Source: Deltaproteobacteria bacterium (GTDB lineage: Bacteria; Bdellovibrionota; UBA1018; UBA923). From it: a stretch of DNA of 42,795 nucleotides. The translations under genes and the position numbers were made by a program. Positions 1-7,830 of the stretch are shown here, piece by piece. The stretch lies in assembly GCA_016186905.1 (NCBI GenBank), contig JACPKS010000004.1:1-42795 (forward strand). The letters are read 5' to 3'. Each line of letters opens with the position of its first letter. The stretch's first letter is position 1. The notes beneath the pieces are model-generated. The model was given only the letters and a program-made list of their open reading frames with translations. It did no database searches and had not been told where the DNA came from.

Positions 1-12
1 AGTAAACCACTA

Positions 13-444
13 ATGAAGTACCACTTCAAAGTTCACCGCAATAAAGACTGGTATTGGGCGGAGTGCATCGAACTCGGGGGTTGTCGTACTCAAGGCCAGA
101 CAAAAGAGAAACTTCTCAGAAACCTGCACGAAGCTTTAAACCTCTATCTGGATGAACCAGCTGACTCCAAAATCATACTGCCACTCCCCAAAAAGCAGAC
201 TTCAGGCAAAAGTATCGTCGCTGTATCGGTGAGCCCGAAGACCGCTTTTGCGTTTTACCTAAGGACTCTGCGGCTCAGACGAGGGATGACCCAAAAAGAG
301 GCCGCAAAAAAGCTCGGCATGAAAAATCTCTACAGCTATCAGCGCCTGGAGTCTTCAAAGACCGCAAACCCCGAGCTCGCAACTCTCATTCGCTTAAAGG
401 AAGTCTTCCCGGAATTCAGCGTCGATGTGATCGTATCGAATTAA
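13..444 (+). CDS. hicB: HicB-type antitoxin with C-terminal HTH
   Basis: The protein has 143 residues in two parts. Residues 1-50 look like the HicB partial RNase H fold: short strands around YWAECIELGG and a helix ending LNLYLDEP. Residues about 80-140 form an XRE-type helix-turn-helix with RGMTQKEAAKKLG and SYQRLESS. HicB proteins neutralise the HicA mRNA interferase and repress their own operon. The ATG overlaps a TAA at 11-13 (TAATG), so an upstream gene, expected to be hicA, ends right there; all but its last codons lie outside the window. The gene converges with a Phd/ParE-type pair. Local base composition is visibly more AT-rich than the rest of the window, which fits a mobile TA module. 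Family assignment is by pattern recognition. Confidence 0.8.
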   Translation: MKYHFKVHRNKDWYWAECIELGGCRTQGQTKEKLLRNLHEALNLYLDEPADSKIILPLPKKQTSGKSIVAVSVSPKTAFAFYLRTLRLRRGMTQKEAAKKLGMKNLYSYQRLESSKTANPELATLIRLKEVFPEFSVDVIVSN

Positions 445-505
445 TCGACTGCCTAAATCAGAGAGCCGCATCCGTGTTCCGTAAGCTGACTGAATCGATC
501 AATTC

Positions 506-523
506 ACCTGTAGCGCTACAGGT
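506..523. promoter_or_regulatory. 18-bp perfect palindrome between convergent TA genes
   Basis: ACCTGTAGCGCTACAGGT reads the same on both strands. It lies in the 175-base gap between the stops of the HicB-like gene and the ParE-like gene. There is no T-run after it, so it does not look like an intrinsic terminator. The symmetry suggests a binding site for a dimeric DNA-binding protein, possibly one of the antitoxins, but both promoters should lie at the far ends of the genes, so its role is unclear. Confidence 0.45.
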
Positions 524-619
524 TGCACGAAATTAAGGCGTCCGAATCCGCGGCAGCGGCTCACAAAAGCAAAGAATTTAGACGCGACACCAGCGCAGAA
601 AACATTGGTCATCCTGCAG

Positions 620-910
620 TTATTTTTCAGATTTTGGGAGAAGCCGCCTAGCTTCGAAAACGGTTTCGATTTCAATCACATTAACTTTAATCCGATATAT
701 GATCCTGTAATTGCCCTCAATGAGTTCGCGGTAATCTTCGCGATTAAACTCAGGCACGATTCGCCCCGAATAGGGAAATTCTGCCAATGAATCCGCTCGA
801 CTGAAGAGAAGTTCGATGAAATTTGCAGCAGCGGTTGGGGCATTTTCAGAAATGTAAGCATCAATTTCCTGGAGCCGCTCAATGGCAAGAGGGGTCCAGA
901 CGACTTTCAT
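620..910 (-). CDS. ParE/RelE-superfamily toxin
   Basis: The protein has 96 residues, the usual toxin length. It shows the family pattern: an N-terminal beta strand VVWTPLAIERLQEI, a helix with YISENAP and FIELLF, the FPYSGR turn, then YRIIYRI and the terminal strand VFEARR. ParE members poison gyrase and RelE members cut mRNA on the ribosome; the sequence alone does not choose between them, though the lack of an obvious RelE-like catalytic set and the Phd-type partner favour ParE-like. Its ATG overlaps the antitoxin stop as ATGA at 907-910, so translation is coupled. Confidence 0.85.
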   Translation of the reverse strand: MKVVWTPLAIERLQEIDAYISENAPTAAANFIELLFSRADSLAEFPYSGRIVPEFNREDYRELIEGNYRIIYRIKVNVIEIETVFEARRLLPKSEK

Positions 911-1206
911 TTTTTGATTTTTCTAGTTTCTCTTGCGGCTTTAACTTGGCGCTTGGCCTCGTCAGTATTCACTGCTAATCCGGCATCGCCCTCAGCGACT
1001 CCTTTTGCAACCGATTCCATAAAAAGCTTCGTATAAACTCTGTCATACTCTTCCGGCGATACCAAGACACCTGCAGCTATTCCATTCTTGGTAATCACGA
1101 GTGGGTGGCCCGTACTTACTACCTGATCCAAGTAGGAACCAGCGTGGTCCTTAAACTCCGCGACCGTGATTAAATCTTTGGAAAGTTGAATTGCTTTTAA
1201 AGCCAT
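907..1206 (-). CDS. Phd/YefM-type antitoxin
   Basis: The protein has 99 residues. Residues 10-60 match the Phd/YefM DNA-binding fold: ITVAEFKDHAGSYLDQV, then HPLVITKNGIAAGVLVSPEEYD. The lysine- and arginine-rich C-terminal tail is expected to be the part that wraps the toxin. The gene comes first in a two-gene operon with the ParE/RelE toxin, overlapping it by four bases. A good ribosome site, GAGGAG, lies seven bases before the ATG. Family members repress their own promoter, and an inverted repeat about 90 bases upstream (1296-1314) is one possible site. Confidence 0.85.
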   Translation of the reverse strand: MALKAIQLSKDLITVAEFKDHAGSYLDQVVSTGHPLVITKNGIAAGVLVSPEEYDRVYTKLFMESVAKGVAEGDAGLAVNTDEAKRQVKAARETRKIKK

Positions 1207-1295
1207 AAACTGTCTCCTCTAAAACCTATTGTCATTTTATCTGAATCCAGAGCTTTTTAAAAGACTGAATTAAGATCCCATCGTATAGTTTACAT

Positions 1296-1314
1296 GTGTA
1301 TAAACGATATACAC
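1296..1314. promoter_or_regulatory. Inverted repeat upstream of the antitoxin gene
   Basis: GTGTATA, a five-base spacer, then TATACAC: perfect 7-bp arms. It lies about 90 bases upstream of the Phd-type antitoxin ATG in a region with no gene. Phd/YefM antitoxins bind such TGTATA-type palindromes, so it could be the operator, but the distance is larger than usual. Confidence 0.3.
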
Positions 1315-1492
1315 TTAATGTCTTGTTTTTGATCATACGTTTGATCGTAAATTATTGAATTTAAATCGTTTTTTTTTTGAGAACTTGGCATTAAGCGTGT
1401 TTCTTCTGTTTTGTAATAAAAAAAGAGGAGTTTATGTTTATGAAAAATACTTTGATGGGACGCGACGGCAGCCGCAGCGCCTTCTACGGTTT

Positions 1493-1531
1493 CGGAATAC
1501 GAATCACGGAATACTGAATACGGTATACGGG
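1493..1531. repeat. Imperfect short tandem motif (GAATAC-like units)
   Basis: Four loosely spaced units read GGAATAC, GGAATAC, GAATAC and GTATAC, joined by CGAATCAC, T and GG. The array sits just past the end of rlmN on its 3' side. Its function is unknown; it may be a degenerate simple repeat. Confidence 0.4.
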
Positions 1532-1534
1532 ATT

Positions 1535-2671
1535 TTAGTTTACCGCTGCTCGCGCGTCTTCCGCGCTCTTGAGCTGCCCGCACGCCGCGAGAATGTCGCG
1601 TCCGCGGCTGTGGCGCACCATCGCGGCGACTCCGCGATCGAGCAGAAATCTCTTGAATGTTTCCACATCGCCGTCCTCAGACCGCCTAAACGGGCTCGCC
1701 GGATGGGGATTGTACGGGATGAGATTCACTTTACTGGGAATTCCGTCGAGCAACTTCAACACGCGCGCGGCGTCTTCGGTCGTATCGTTCAATCCGCCCA
1801 TCATCACGTACTCGAACGTGATGCGGCGATAAGGTTCGAGCGTGAACTCGCGGCACGCATCCAAAAGCTCCTCGATTGGAAACGCCTCATTGACCGGCAT
1901 CACCGCCTCGCGCTGCTCGTTGAACGAGCCATTGAGCGAAATCGCGAGATTCACGCGGTTTTCCCGCGAAAGCCGCGCGTTCATCTTGCGAATGGCCGGC
2001 ACCAGCCCTGACGTGCTCACCGTCACCTTGCGTTTTGAAAAACCCATCCCGTACTGGCTCAAAAGAATCTCGACCGCGCGGCAGACGTTCTCGAGATTGT
2101 GCAGCGGCTCGCCCATCCCCATGAAAACGATGTTCGTGATGTCGGCCGCTTTCGAAAGCTCGAGCACCTGACCCACGATCTCTTCGACGCGAAGGTTGCG
2201 AAGAAGTCCCATGCTCGCCGTAAGACAGAACTTGCATCCCATCGCGCAGCCGACCTGCGAGCTGATGCAGATCGTGAGCCGCGACGTCGTTTCATCCGCC
2301 TCGCCATTGTTGGCGGGTATCAAAACGCTCTCGACGGTATTGCCGTCGTGAAGGCGAAAGAGGAATTTGCGGGTGCCATCAATGCTCGTCTGCGCCGTCG
2401 CGACCGTAAGCGGCGGAGTGATGTCGAATTTTTCCGCCAGTGCCTCGCGTGCCAGCTTGGAAATATCGGTCATCTCTTCATAGCTCGAGACCTTGCGCTC
2501 GTAGATCCAGCGAAAAATCTGATGGCTGTGATAACGCGCCTTTTTTTCGGGCACTCCCATCGCGAGCAAGGTTTCGGTCAGATCAGAAACGCGCTGGCCC
2601 CAGAGGTGCGGCTTGGACTGCGAAGCCGGAGTCGAATTTTGCGTGGAATTTTCAGCGCAGGCCTGGCTCAT
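1535..2671 (-). CDS. rlmN: 23S rRNA (adenine-2503-C2)-methyltransferase
   Basis: RlmN is a radical-SAM enzyme that methylates C2 of A2503 in 23S rRNA (and A37 of some tRNAs). The 378-residue length is normal. The 4Fe-4S motif CxxxCxxC is at residues 142-149 (CAMGCKFC), followed by the GMGEPL loop and NLAISLN. The second catalytic cysteine, which carries the methyl intermediate, is in the C-terminal AACGQL near residue 366. The ATG overlaps the stop of the upstream unknown gene (ATGA, 2668-2671), so it is the last gene of a coupled three-gene unit. The first 20 residues are low-complexity and not part of the fold. Confidence 0.97.
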   Translation of the reverse strand: MSQACAENSTQNSTPASQSKPHLWGQRVSDLTETLLAMGVPEKKARYHSHQIFRWIYERKVSSYEEMTDISKLAREALAEKFDITPPLTVATAQTSIDGTRKFLFRLHDGNTVESVLIPANNGEADETTSRLTICISSQVGCAMGCKFCLTASMGLLRNLRVEEIVGQVLELSKAADITNIVFMGMGEPLHNLENVCRAVEILLSQYGMGFSKRKVTVSTSGLVPAIRKMNARLSRENRVNLAISLNGSFNEQREAVMPVNEAFPIEELLDACREFTLEPYRRITFEYVMMGGLNDTTEDAARVLKLLDGIPSKVNLIPYNPHPASPFRRSEDGDVETFKRFLLDRGVAAMVRHSRGRDILAACGQLKSAEDARAAVN

Positions 2672-3606
2672 AGCCGGCCAAAGTATACCATTATACGCTG
2701 CACCGCAAGAATGGCTTTGGCTATGAATTTATTGGGATAAACCGCCGCCCGGCCATCGTCGTAATAGCGCACGAACAGGCGCCACGGATTGGCCACGCGG
2801 GTCGTCGAGACCTCGATCATCCGCTCCCAAACATCGCGATACATGAAGACCCCATAGCAGGGCAGAAGATAGCGATTCTCGAGATACTGACCGACGAGAT
2901 CGCCATCGCGCAGCCACTCCGTCAAACGTTCATGATGCAGACTCGCGAAATCGGGCTCGAAAAACTGGTCGAGCTTTCCTTCCGAAAACGAAAGCAGAAT
3001 CGCGCGATAGCCGCCGCCGCTCGCGACCGTAGGCGAAGCCGCAAGCGAAGACCGCGCAAGCGCGCGCTGAGACAAGCTCGAGCGCTGGTCGATGAAAACG
3101 AGCACATTGAACCGGCGAGGAAGGAGGCGCGAGAGCCACCCCGTGAACAGGTCCATCACGAAATGCCGGCGCGAGATGATCAGCGGGTTTTTTCGGTTGC
3201 CGAGAATTTTTTCGCGAAGGCACTGGATCTGCCGGAAATAATTCGCGCCCAGAACCGCGGCGTCGGTCACGTGGCGGTCAAGATCGGTTTTGGAAATGAC
3301 AAGGGTGCGGTCGAAGCCGTATTTGGCCGCTTCGGAAGGAATCGCGTCGGAGGCCATTGTGAAGCCGTTCACAGCCTCGGTGTAGTAAGAGCCATCGGAT
3401 AGAACACCATCGCAAACCGTTTTCCGGGAATCCGTCCCGGTAGTTGTACCCTGTCCGCGCTCAATTAAGACGGCCATGCCTGGCGCAGCGTTCGGAGCAT
3501 TGGCGGCGGCGTTCGCCGCTGCCTGCTCTGCCGCTGCCTGCCCTCCGGGCATGTGCCGAGGAAACAAAACCTCGTTAAGGGCTTTCCAGTCGTGCCTCAG
3601 TTCCAT
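2668..3606 (-). CDS. Unknown protein coupled to rlmN
   Basis: I do not recognise this 312-residue protein. Residues 20-45 are an Ala/Asn/Gly-rich spacer and the rest looks globular. It has basic stretches (SRLLPRRFNVLVFID, NKFIAKAILAVQR) and several aromatic pairs, with no signal peptide or clear membrane span. The start is supported by GGGAGG eight bases before the ATG. The gene overlaps the upstream TIM-barrel gene by 32 bases and rlmN by four, so the three are probably made together. It could be a partner of the TIM-barrel protein; I cannot name a fold. Confidence 0.75.
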   Translation of the reverse strand: MELRHDWKALNEVLFPRHMPGGQAAAEQAAANAAANAPNAAPGMAVLIERGQGTTTGTDSRKTVCDGVLSDGSYYTEAVNGFTMASDAIPSEAAKYGFDRTLVISKTDLDRHVTDAAVLGANYFRQIQCLREKILGNRKNPLIISRRHFVMDLFTGWLSRLLPRRFNVLVFIDQRSSLSQRALARSSLAASPTVASGGGYRAILLSFSEGKLDQFFEPDFASLHHERLTEWLRDGDLVGQYLENRYLLPCYGVFMYRDVWERMIEVSTTRVANPWRLFVRYYDDGRAAVYPNKFIAKAILAVQRIMVYFGRL

Positions 3607-5488
3607 TTCCCATTCCTCCCAAAGGGGCTCTTGCGGCGGCCGCGATGTCAGACACGCTCGCCTCGACCAGGCGCACCGGCAATACTCCCAGCGCCGGAAC
3701 CGAAACCTCCATCGACGCCGCGACGAGCATTGAAGCTTCTTCCTCGCGCGCGCCGCCGCCCAGGCGGACGGCGTTCACGATCATCTCCCGCGAAAACGTC
3801 ACCGCGGTATCGACGGCTTTCGAGGTCGGATTGATCAGGCAGATCAGCCGCGCGCCCGGATCGTCTTCGGAGATGAAGCTCGCCACGCGCACGGCGGGGT
3901 TCAAAGCCGCGCACGAGAGCTTCGCTTCGGCAAGTCCGAGAAGCGCGCCGAGGAACGCGTTCAAAGCCTCGTCGGCGAGATCGGACTTCTCGATCCGGAG
4001 CTTCGAGGAGTCGTAGAACACGACGTGCCCCAATCCCAGCTCGAAAACTTCGTATTGAAGCCCGAGCGACATGCGGATCGGCCGCCGCGAAAGACGGAAT
4101 TTCGCGAGATGGCCCGCTGCATCGGCCGTGTAGTTGGAAACCGTCGACATGGGCGCCGGAATCGCGACGACCTTGCCCGCCTGCGCGGCCGAAAGCAGCT
4201 GCACGAGCTCCACGAGCCGGATCACCGAGCGCGGATCGGCGAAAACGAGCCGCTCTGAAAATCCGCGACGGTTATCGGCCGACGGCACAAGCGAAATCAA
4301 GCCGGGCGAAAGTTTTCGAAAACTTTTCAGTACGCGTTTTTCCGCCGAAAACCTGCTCGCCGACACGTACGTCACGCGGATCTCGCGCGCGTAATTCATT
4401 TTCTCGAACAGATCGGCGAAAACCCTGCGCTTGCGATGAAAACCGGCGGGCAGGCTAAAAAGCTCGTCGGCTCCGATCGAGACCTCTCCGGAGTGGATGA
4501 ACGCGGCGGTGAGAAGGAAGCTTTTTTCCTGATCGGTGAATTTGCGAAACACGCCTGAGCCGGAGAAATGGATCGTCTGTCCGCGCTCGGACGCCTCGAC
4601 GATCTCCCGGTAAAAACGCTCGACGGACGGCCTGAAATCCAAAGCCTCGGTCAAAAGCGATGCGTTGCTCGAAGCGGGGGCGGCCTCGGGATTCAGGAGA
4701 TCGACGTGGCGGATCACGCACGCGGATTGTTTTCTCGTCAGAACCATCTCGGTTTTATCCCGCAACAAGCGCTCGACGTGCGTCAAGAACCGGTGGCGGT
4801 TGTGGTTTTCGTAGTACTGCATCTTGAAGCGCTCGGCGTCGGCCGCCGCCTCAGGAGCGGAGGCGCGGTATTCGCGATCCAGAAAATCCCGGAACGCGAT
4901 GACGTGCGCGGCCGAATAGTCGCCGTGCTCCTCATCCGTCATGCCGGGATTGCGGTAGTAGTTGAAAAACGCGTTGGTGACCACGACTTCGACAAAACCC
5001 TGCGAGCCCGTCTCTTTAAAGACTTCCGCAAGCACGGTCGAAAGCTTCAAGAGATAATTGCCGAACGACTTGAGCACCTCCGGCGAGGAAAAGCTCGGCA
5101 GCGGGAAAATACCGGGCGCTGTCCGATGATGAATCACCTGGCCGGAGCGATCGACGGCGAGATTCGACACCGACGACAGCAGATCTTTCGGCACTCCGGC
5201 ATGCGGATAATTCACTCCCGATGCCGGCATCACGAAAAGCGAAGCCTGAAGCTTGGCGTTCCAAACCGCGAGCAGAAATTTTCGAAGACTGTGGTGGAGA
5301 TCGGTTTCAATATGCGCCCAGGGAACGAACGCGGAAACCGTTCGTACGCCATTCAAAGCCAGCTCGCCGAGCTTCGCGTCATACTGCGCGGGCTTGATCT
5401 CCCAGTAATTAAAAATGCTGTTAAAGCCGTGGGAGAACCTGGGTCTTTTTGCTACATTAGACTCGGATGGCGTGAACTTCCCTATCAT
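3575..5488 (-). CDS. Beta-galactosidase-like TIM-barrel protein, altered active site
   Basis: The protein has 637 residues. The N-terminal third resembles GH35/GH42 glycosidases: FNYWEIKPAQYD, then LALNGVRTVSAFVPW, then SLFVMPASG and GVPKDLL, the order seen where those enzymes have YWR-P, G-NTV-TYV-W and RPGPY-GLP-WL. Where the family carries the Asn-Glu proton donor, this protein reads VVVTNAFFNYY, so Ala stands in place of Glu. The C-terminal part (about 330-637) is mostly beta and may be accessory domains. No signal peptide is seen, so it is probably cytoplasmic. I chose the ATG at 5488 because the upstream frame runs into the divergent acyl-CoA dehydrogenase gene. It may be a pseudo-enzyme or use another residue; the relation is recalled by eye. 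Confidence 0.6.
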   Translation of the reverse strand: MIGKFTPSESNVAKRPRFSHGFNSIFNYWEIKPAQYDAKLGELALNGVRTVSAFVPWAHIETDLHHSLRKFLLAVWNAKLQASLFVMPASGVNYPHAGVPKDLLSSVSNLAVDRSGQVIHHRTAPGIFPLPSFSSPEVLKSFGNYLLKLSTVLAEVFKETGSQGFVEVVVTNAFFNYYRNPGMTDEEHGDYSAAHVIAFRDFLDREYRASAPEAAADAERFKMQYYENHNRHRFLTHVERLLRDKTEMVLTRKQSACVIRHVDLLNPEAAPASSNASLLTEALDFRPSVERFYREIVEASERGQTIHFSGSGVFRKFTDQEKSFLLTAAFIHSGEVSIGADELFSLPAGFHRKRRVFADLFEKMNYAREIRVTYVSASRFSAEKRVLKSFRKLSPGLISLVPSADNRRGFSERLVFADPRSVIRLVELVQLLSAAQAGKVVAIPAPMSTVSNYTADAAGHLAKFRLSRRPIRMSLGLQYEVFELGLGHVVFYDSSKLRIEKSDLADEALNAFLGALLGLAEAKLSCAALNPAVRVASFISEDDPGARLICLINPTSKAVDTAVTFSREMIVNAVRLGGGAREEEASMLVAASMEVSVPALGVLPVRLVEASVSDIAAAARAPLGGMGNGTEARLESP

Positions 5489-5537
5489 GCCTGTAAATCT
5501 AACTTGGTGCGCGATTTCGCGCAAGAGAGGGGACTCG

Positions 5538-6683
5538 ATGTGGTTTTTCACCGACGAACATAAGCTTGTCCGGCAGAGCACGGAAGAGTTTGCCCAGTCC
5601 GTGCTCGCTCCCAAGATCGACCATCTCGACGAAACCGAGGGGTTTGACCGCGACTACTTCCGGCAAATGGCGGAGCTTGGGCTCCTAGGCATCACCGTGC
5701 CTGAAGAGTACGGCGGCACGGACATGGGATGCGTTGCGGCAACCATCACGATGGAGGAGCTCGGCGCCGTCGATGCGTCCACCGCGCTTTCGTATCTCGC
5801 GCACACGATTCTGTTCGTGAACAACCTCGCCACGAACGGCAGCGACGCGCAGAAAAAACGCTACCTTCCGAAGAGCATTTCAGGGGAATGGATCGGCGGC
5901 ATGGCGATGACCGAGCCGGGTGCTGGCTCCGACGCGCTTGCGATGCGCGCGAATGCCGTGAGGCGCGGCGATAGGTATATCTTGAACGGCACGAAGATGT
6001 TCATCACCAACGCCGTGATGGGCGACGTGTTCTACGTTTACGCGCGCACGGGCGAAGGCAAGAAAGACATTTCGACGTTCATTGTCGAGAAAGATTTCCC
6101 GGGCTTTCGCATGGGCAGAAAACTCAAGAAAATGGGCATGCGCGCCTCACCCACCGGAGAGCTGATCTTCGAAAACTGCGAAGTGCCGGCTGAAAACCTC
6201 GTGGGCCGCGAAGGCGACTCGCTCAAACACATGCTCAAAAACCTCGACATCGAGCGCATCACGATTTCCGGCATCAGCCTTGGGATCGCGCGCGCTTCGG
6301 TTCAGGCCGCGGTAAAATACGCCAAAGAGCGCACGCAGTTCGGAAAACCCATCGCCGAGTTCCAGATGATTCAGCGGATGATCGTCGACGGGCTCGCCGC
6401 TTACGAAGCCTCGGCCGCCTACGTCTACAACGCGGCCAAGATGTGGGATGAGGGCCGGCTTGACGCGCGCGGCTCGCGCGGGCTGGGCGCAAAGGTGAAA
6501 CTCGTCTCCGCGAGGATGGCCACGAAGGTGGCGCTCGACGCGATTCAGGTCTTGGGCGGCTACGGCTACACCAAGGAATTTCCGGTCGAGCGCTACATGC
6601 GCGACGCCAAGCTCATGGAAATCGGCGCCGGCACGAACGAAATGCTTCGCGTGATCGTCGCGCGGGAACTTTTCGGGGACTGA
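5538..6683 (+). CDS. Acyl-CoA dehydrogenase, isovaleryl-CoA type
   Basis: This FAD flavoprotein would oxidise an acyl-CoA to the 2,3-enoyl-CoA, passing electrons to ETF. It has 381 residues with the family blocks AMTEPGAGSDALAMR (near 130), GTKMFITNA, RTQFGKPI and QVLGGYGYTKEFPVER. The C-terminal loop reads GAGTNEM, without the usual EGT glutamate, while DIERI near residue 240 supplies a Glu at the place where isovaleryl-CoA dehydrogenase keeps its catalytic base. Leucine-derived substrate is therefore likely. The start at 5538 has AGAGAGGGG just upstream, which beats the longer frame beginning inside the divergent gene. A second dehydrogenase follows after four bases. Confidence 0.93.
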   Translation: MWFFTDEHKLVRQSTEEFAQSVLAPKIDHLDETEGFDRDYFRQMAELGLLGITVPEEYGGTDMGCVAATITMEELGAVDASTALSYLAHTILFVNNLATNGSDAQKKRYLPKSISGEWIGGMAMTEPGAGSDALAMRANAVRRGDRYILNGTKMFITNAVMGDVFYVYARTGEGKKDISTFIVEKDFPGFRMGRKLKKMGMRASPTGELIFENCEVPAENLVGREGDSLKHMLKNLDIERITISGISLGIARASVQAAVKYAKERTQFGKPIAEFQMIQRMIVDGLAAYEASAAYVYNAAKMWDEGRLDARGSRGLGAKVKLVSARMATKVALDAIQVLGGYGYTKEFPVERYMRDAKLMEIGAGTNEMLRVIVARELFGD

Positions 6684-6687
6684 GCCG

Positions 6688-7815
6688 ATGAACTTCATTC
6701 CTACCGAAGACCAGCGCAGTCTCATCGATCTGGCCGCGAAGGCCAACCGGCAGTGGCTTGCGCCAATCACCGAAAAAGACGACGAGGAGGGCCGCTTCCG
6801 CCGCGAGATCATCTCGGAACTGGGAAAGCTGGGCCTTACCGGAATTTCAACGCCGGCGGAATATGACGGCGCGGGCCTCGGATGCCTCGAAAACGCGCTC
6901 GCGATGGAGGAACTCTCCTCAGGCGGAGTCGCCTACGCGATCAGCATCGGCGTCAGCGGGCTTGCGCAGCTGATTTTGAATTCTTTCGGCACCGAGGCGC
7001 AGAAGCGCAAATACATCCCAAAACTAGCCGTGGGCGAACACATCGGCGCATTCAGCCTCACCGAAAGCGGCAGCGGCTCCGATGCGGCCGCGCTCAAGAC
7101 CCGGGCGGAAAAAGGGGACGGCGAATACGTCATAAGCGGCACGAAGCTTTTCACCACGCAGGGAAACATCGCCGACACGATGGTCGTCTTCGCGCGCACG
7201 GGCGCGGAAGGCTCAAAAGGAATCTCGGCTTTCGTCGTGGAAAAGGGAATGGCCGGCGTGCGCACCGGAAAACTGGAACATAAAATGGGCGCGCGCATCT
7301 CTCCCACCTGCGAGATGATTTTCGAGAACGTGCGCGTTCCCGCTGAAAACCTCCTGGGCCGCGAGGGCGACGGCTTTAAGATCGCGCTGACGGCTCTTGA
7401 TTCGGGGCGCATCAACATCGGCGCGATCGCCGTGGGTCTTGCGCGCGGAGCGCTCGAGTTCGCGGTGAAATATTCCTCGGAGCGAAAACAGTTCGGCCGC
7501 GCGATTCGCGATTTTCAAGGGATCCAGTTCATGCTGGCCGACATGTACGCCGCGCTTGAAGCTTCTCGCCTGCTCGTTCAACGCGCGTCATCCCTGAAAG
7601 ACGCGGGCCTTCCCTTCACGCGCGAAGCCGCCACGGCGAAATTTTTCGCGACCGACTCGGCGATGAAAATCACGACCGACGCCGTTCAGATTTTGGGCGG
7701 CTGCGGCTACATGAAGGAATATCCGGTTGAACGCTACATGCGCGAGGCGAAGGTGCTGCAGATCGTGGAAGGCACCAATCAAATTCAACGCATGCTGGTC
7801 GGAAGGTCTCTCTAA
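6688..7815 (+). CDS. Acyl-CoA dehydrogenase, short-chain (butyryl) type
   Basis: The protein has 375 residues and is a paralogue of the gene before it. The blocks are SLTESGSGSDAAALK, GTKLFTTQG, RKQFGRAI and QILGGCGYMKEYPVER. Here the catalytic Glu is in the C-terminal EGTNQIQR, and the middle site reads LDSGRINIG with Gly, as in short-chain enzymes. The pair therefore splits into two catalytic-base subtypes. It starts four bases after the first gene with a weak GGGA ribosome site and lies 15 bases before pgi. No enoyl-CoA hydratase, thiolase or ETF gene is nearby. Confidence 0.93.
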   Translation: MNFIPTEDQRSLIDLAAKANRQWLAPITEKDDEEGRFRREIISELGKLGLTGISTPAEYDGAGLGCLENALAMEELSSGGVAYAISIGVSGLAQLILNSFGTEAQKRKYIPKLAVGEHIGAFSLTESGSGSDAAALKTRAEKGDGEYVISGTKLFTTQGNIADTMVVFARTGAEGSKGISAFVVEKGMAGVRTGKLEHKMGARISPTCEMIFENVRVPAENLLGREGDGFKIALTALDSGRINIGAIAVGLARGALEFAVKYSSERKQFGRAIRDFQGIQFMLADMYAALEASRLLVQRASSLKDAGLPFTREAATAKFFATDSAMKITTDAVQILGGCGYMKEYPVERYMREAKVLQIVEGTNQIQRMLVGRSL

Positions 7816-7830
7816 CATGGAATTTAAGCC

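Larger units (their letters stand above)
1207..1534. other. AT-rich intergenic stretch, no gene seen
   Basis: These 328 bases separate the start of the Phd-type antitoxin from the end of rlmN. I see the antitoxin ribosome site at the left end, an inverted repeat at 1296-1314, homopolymer A/T tracts at about 1368-1430, and a short iterated motif at 1493-1531. One minus-strand frame stays open here, but it runs into the 3' end of rlmN and has no protein-like composition, so I do not call it. Confidence 0.6.

Noticed and set aside
1..13. Tail of hicA upstream of hicB
   Set aside because: Only three codons and a stop (VNH) are inside the window; position fits but there is not enough sequence to call the gene.
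1290..1583. Open minus-strand frame of 97 codons next to rlmN
   Set aside because: It overlaps the rlmN 3' end, has AT-tract translation (KKK, FFY) and no ribosome site.
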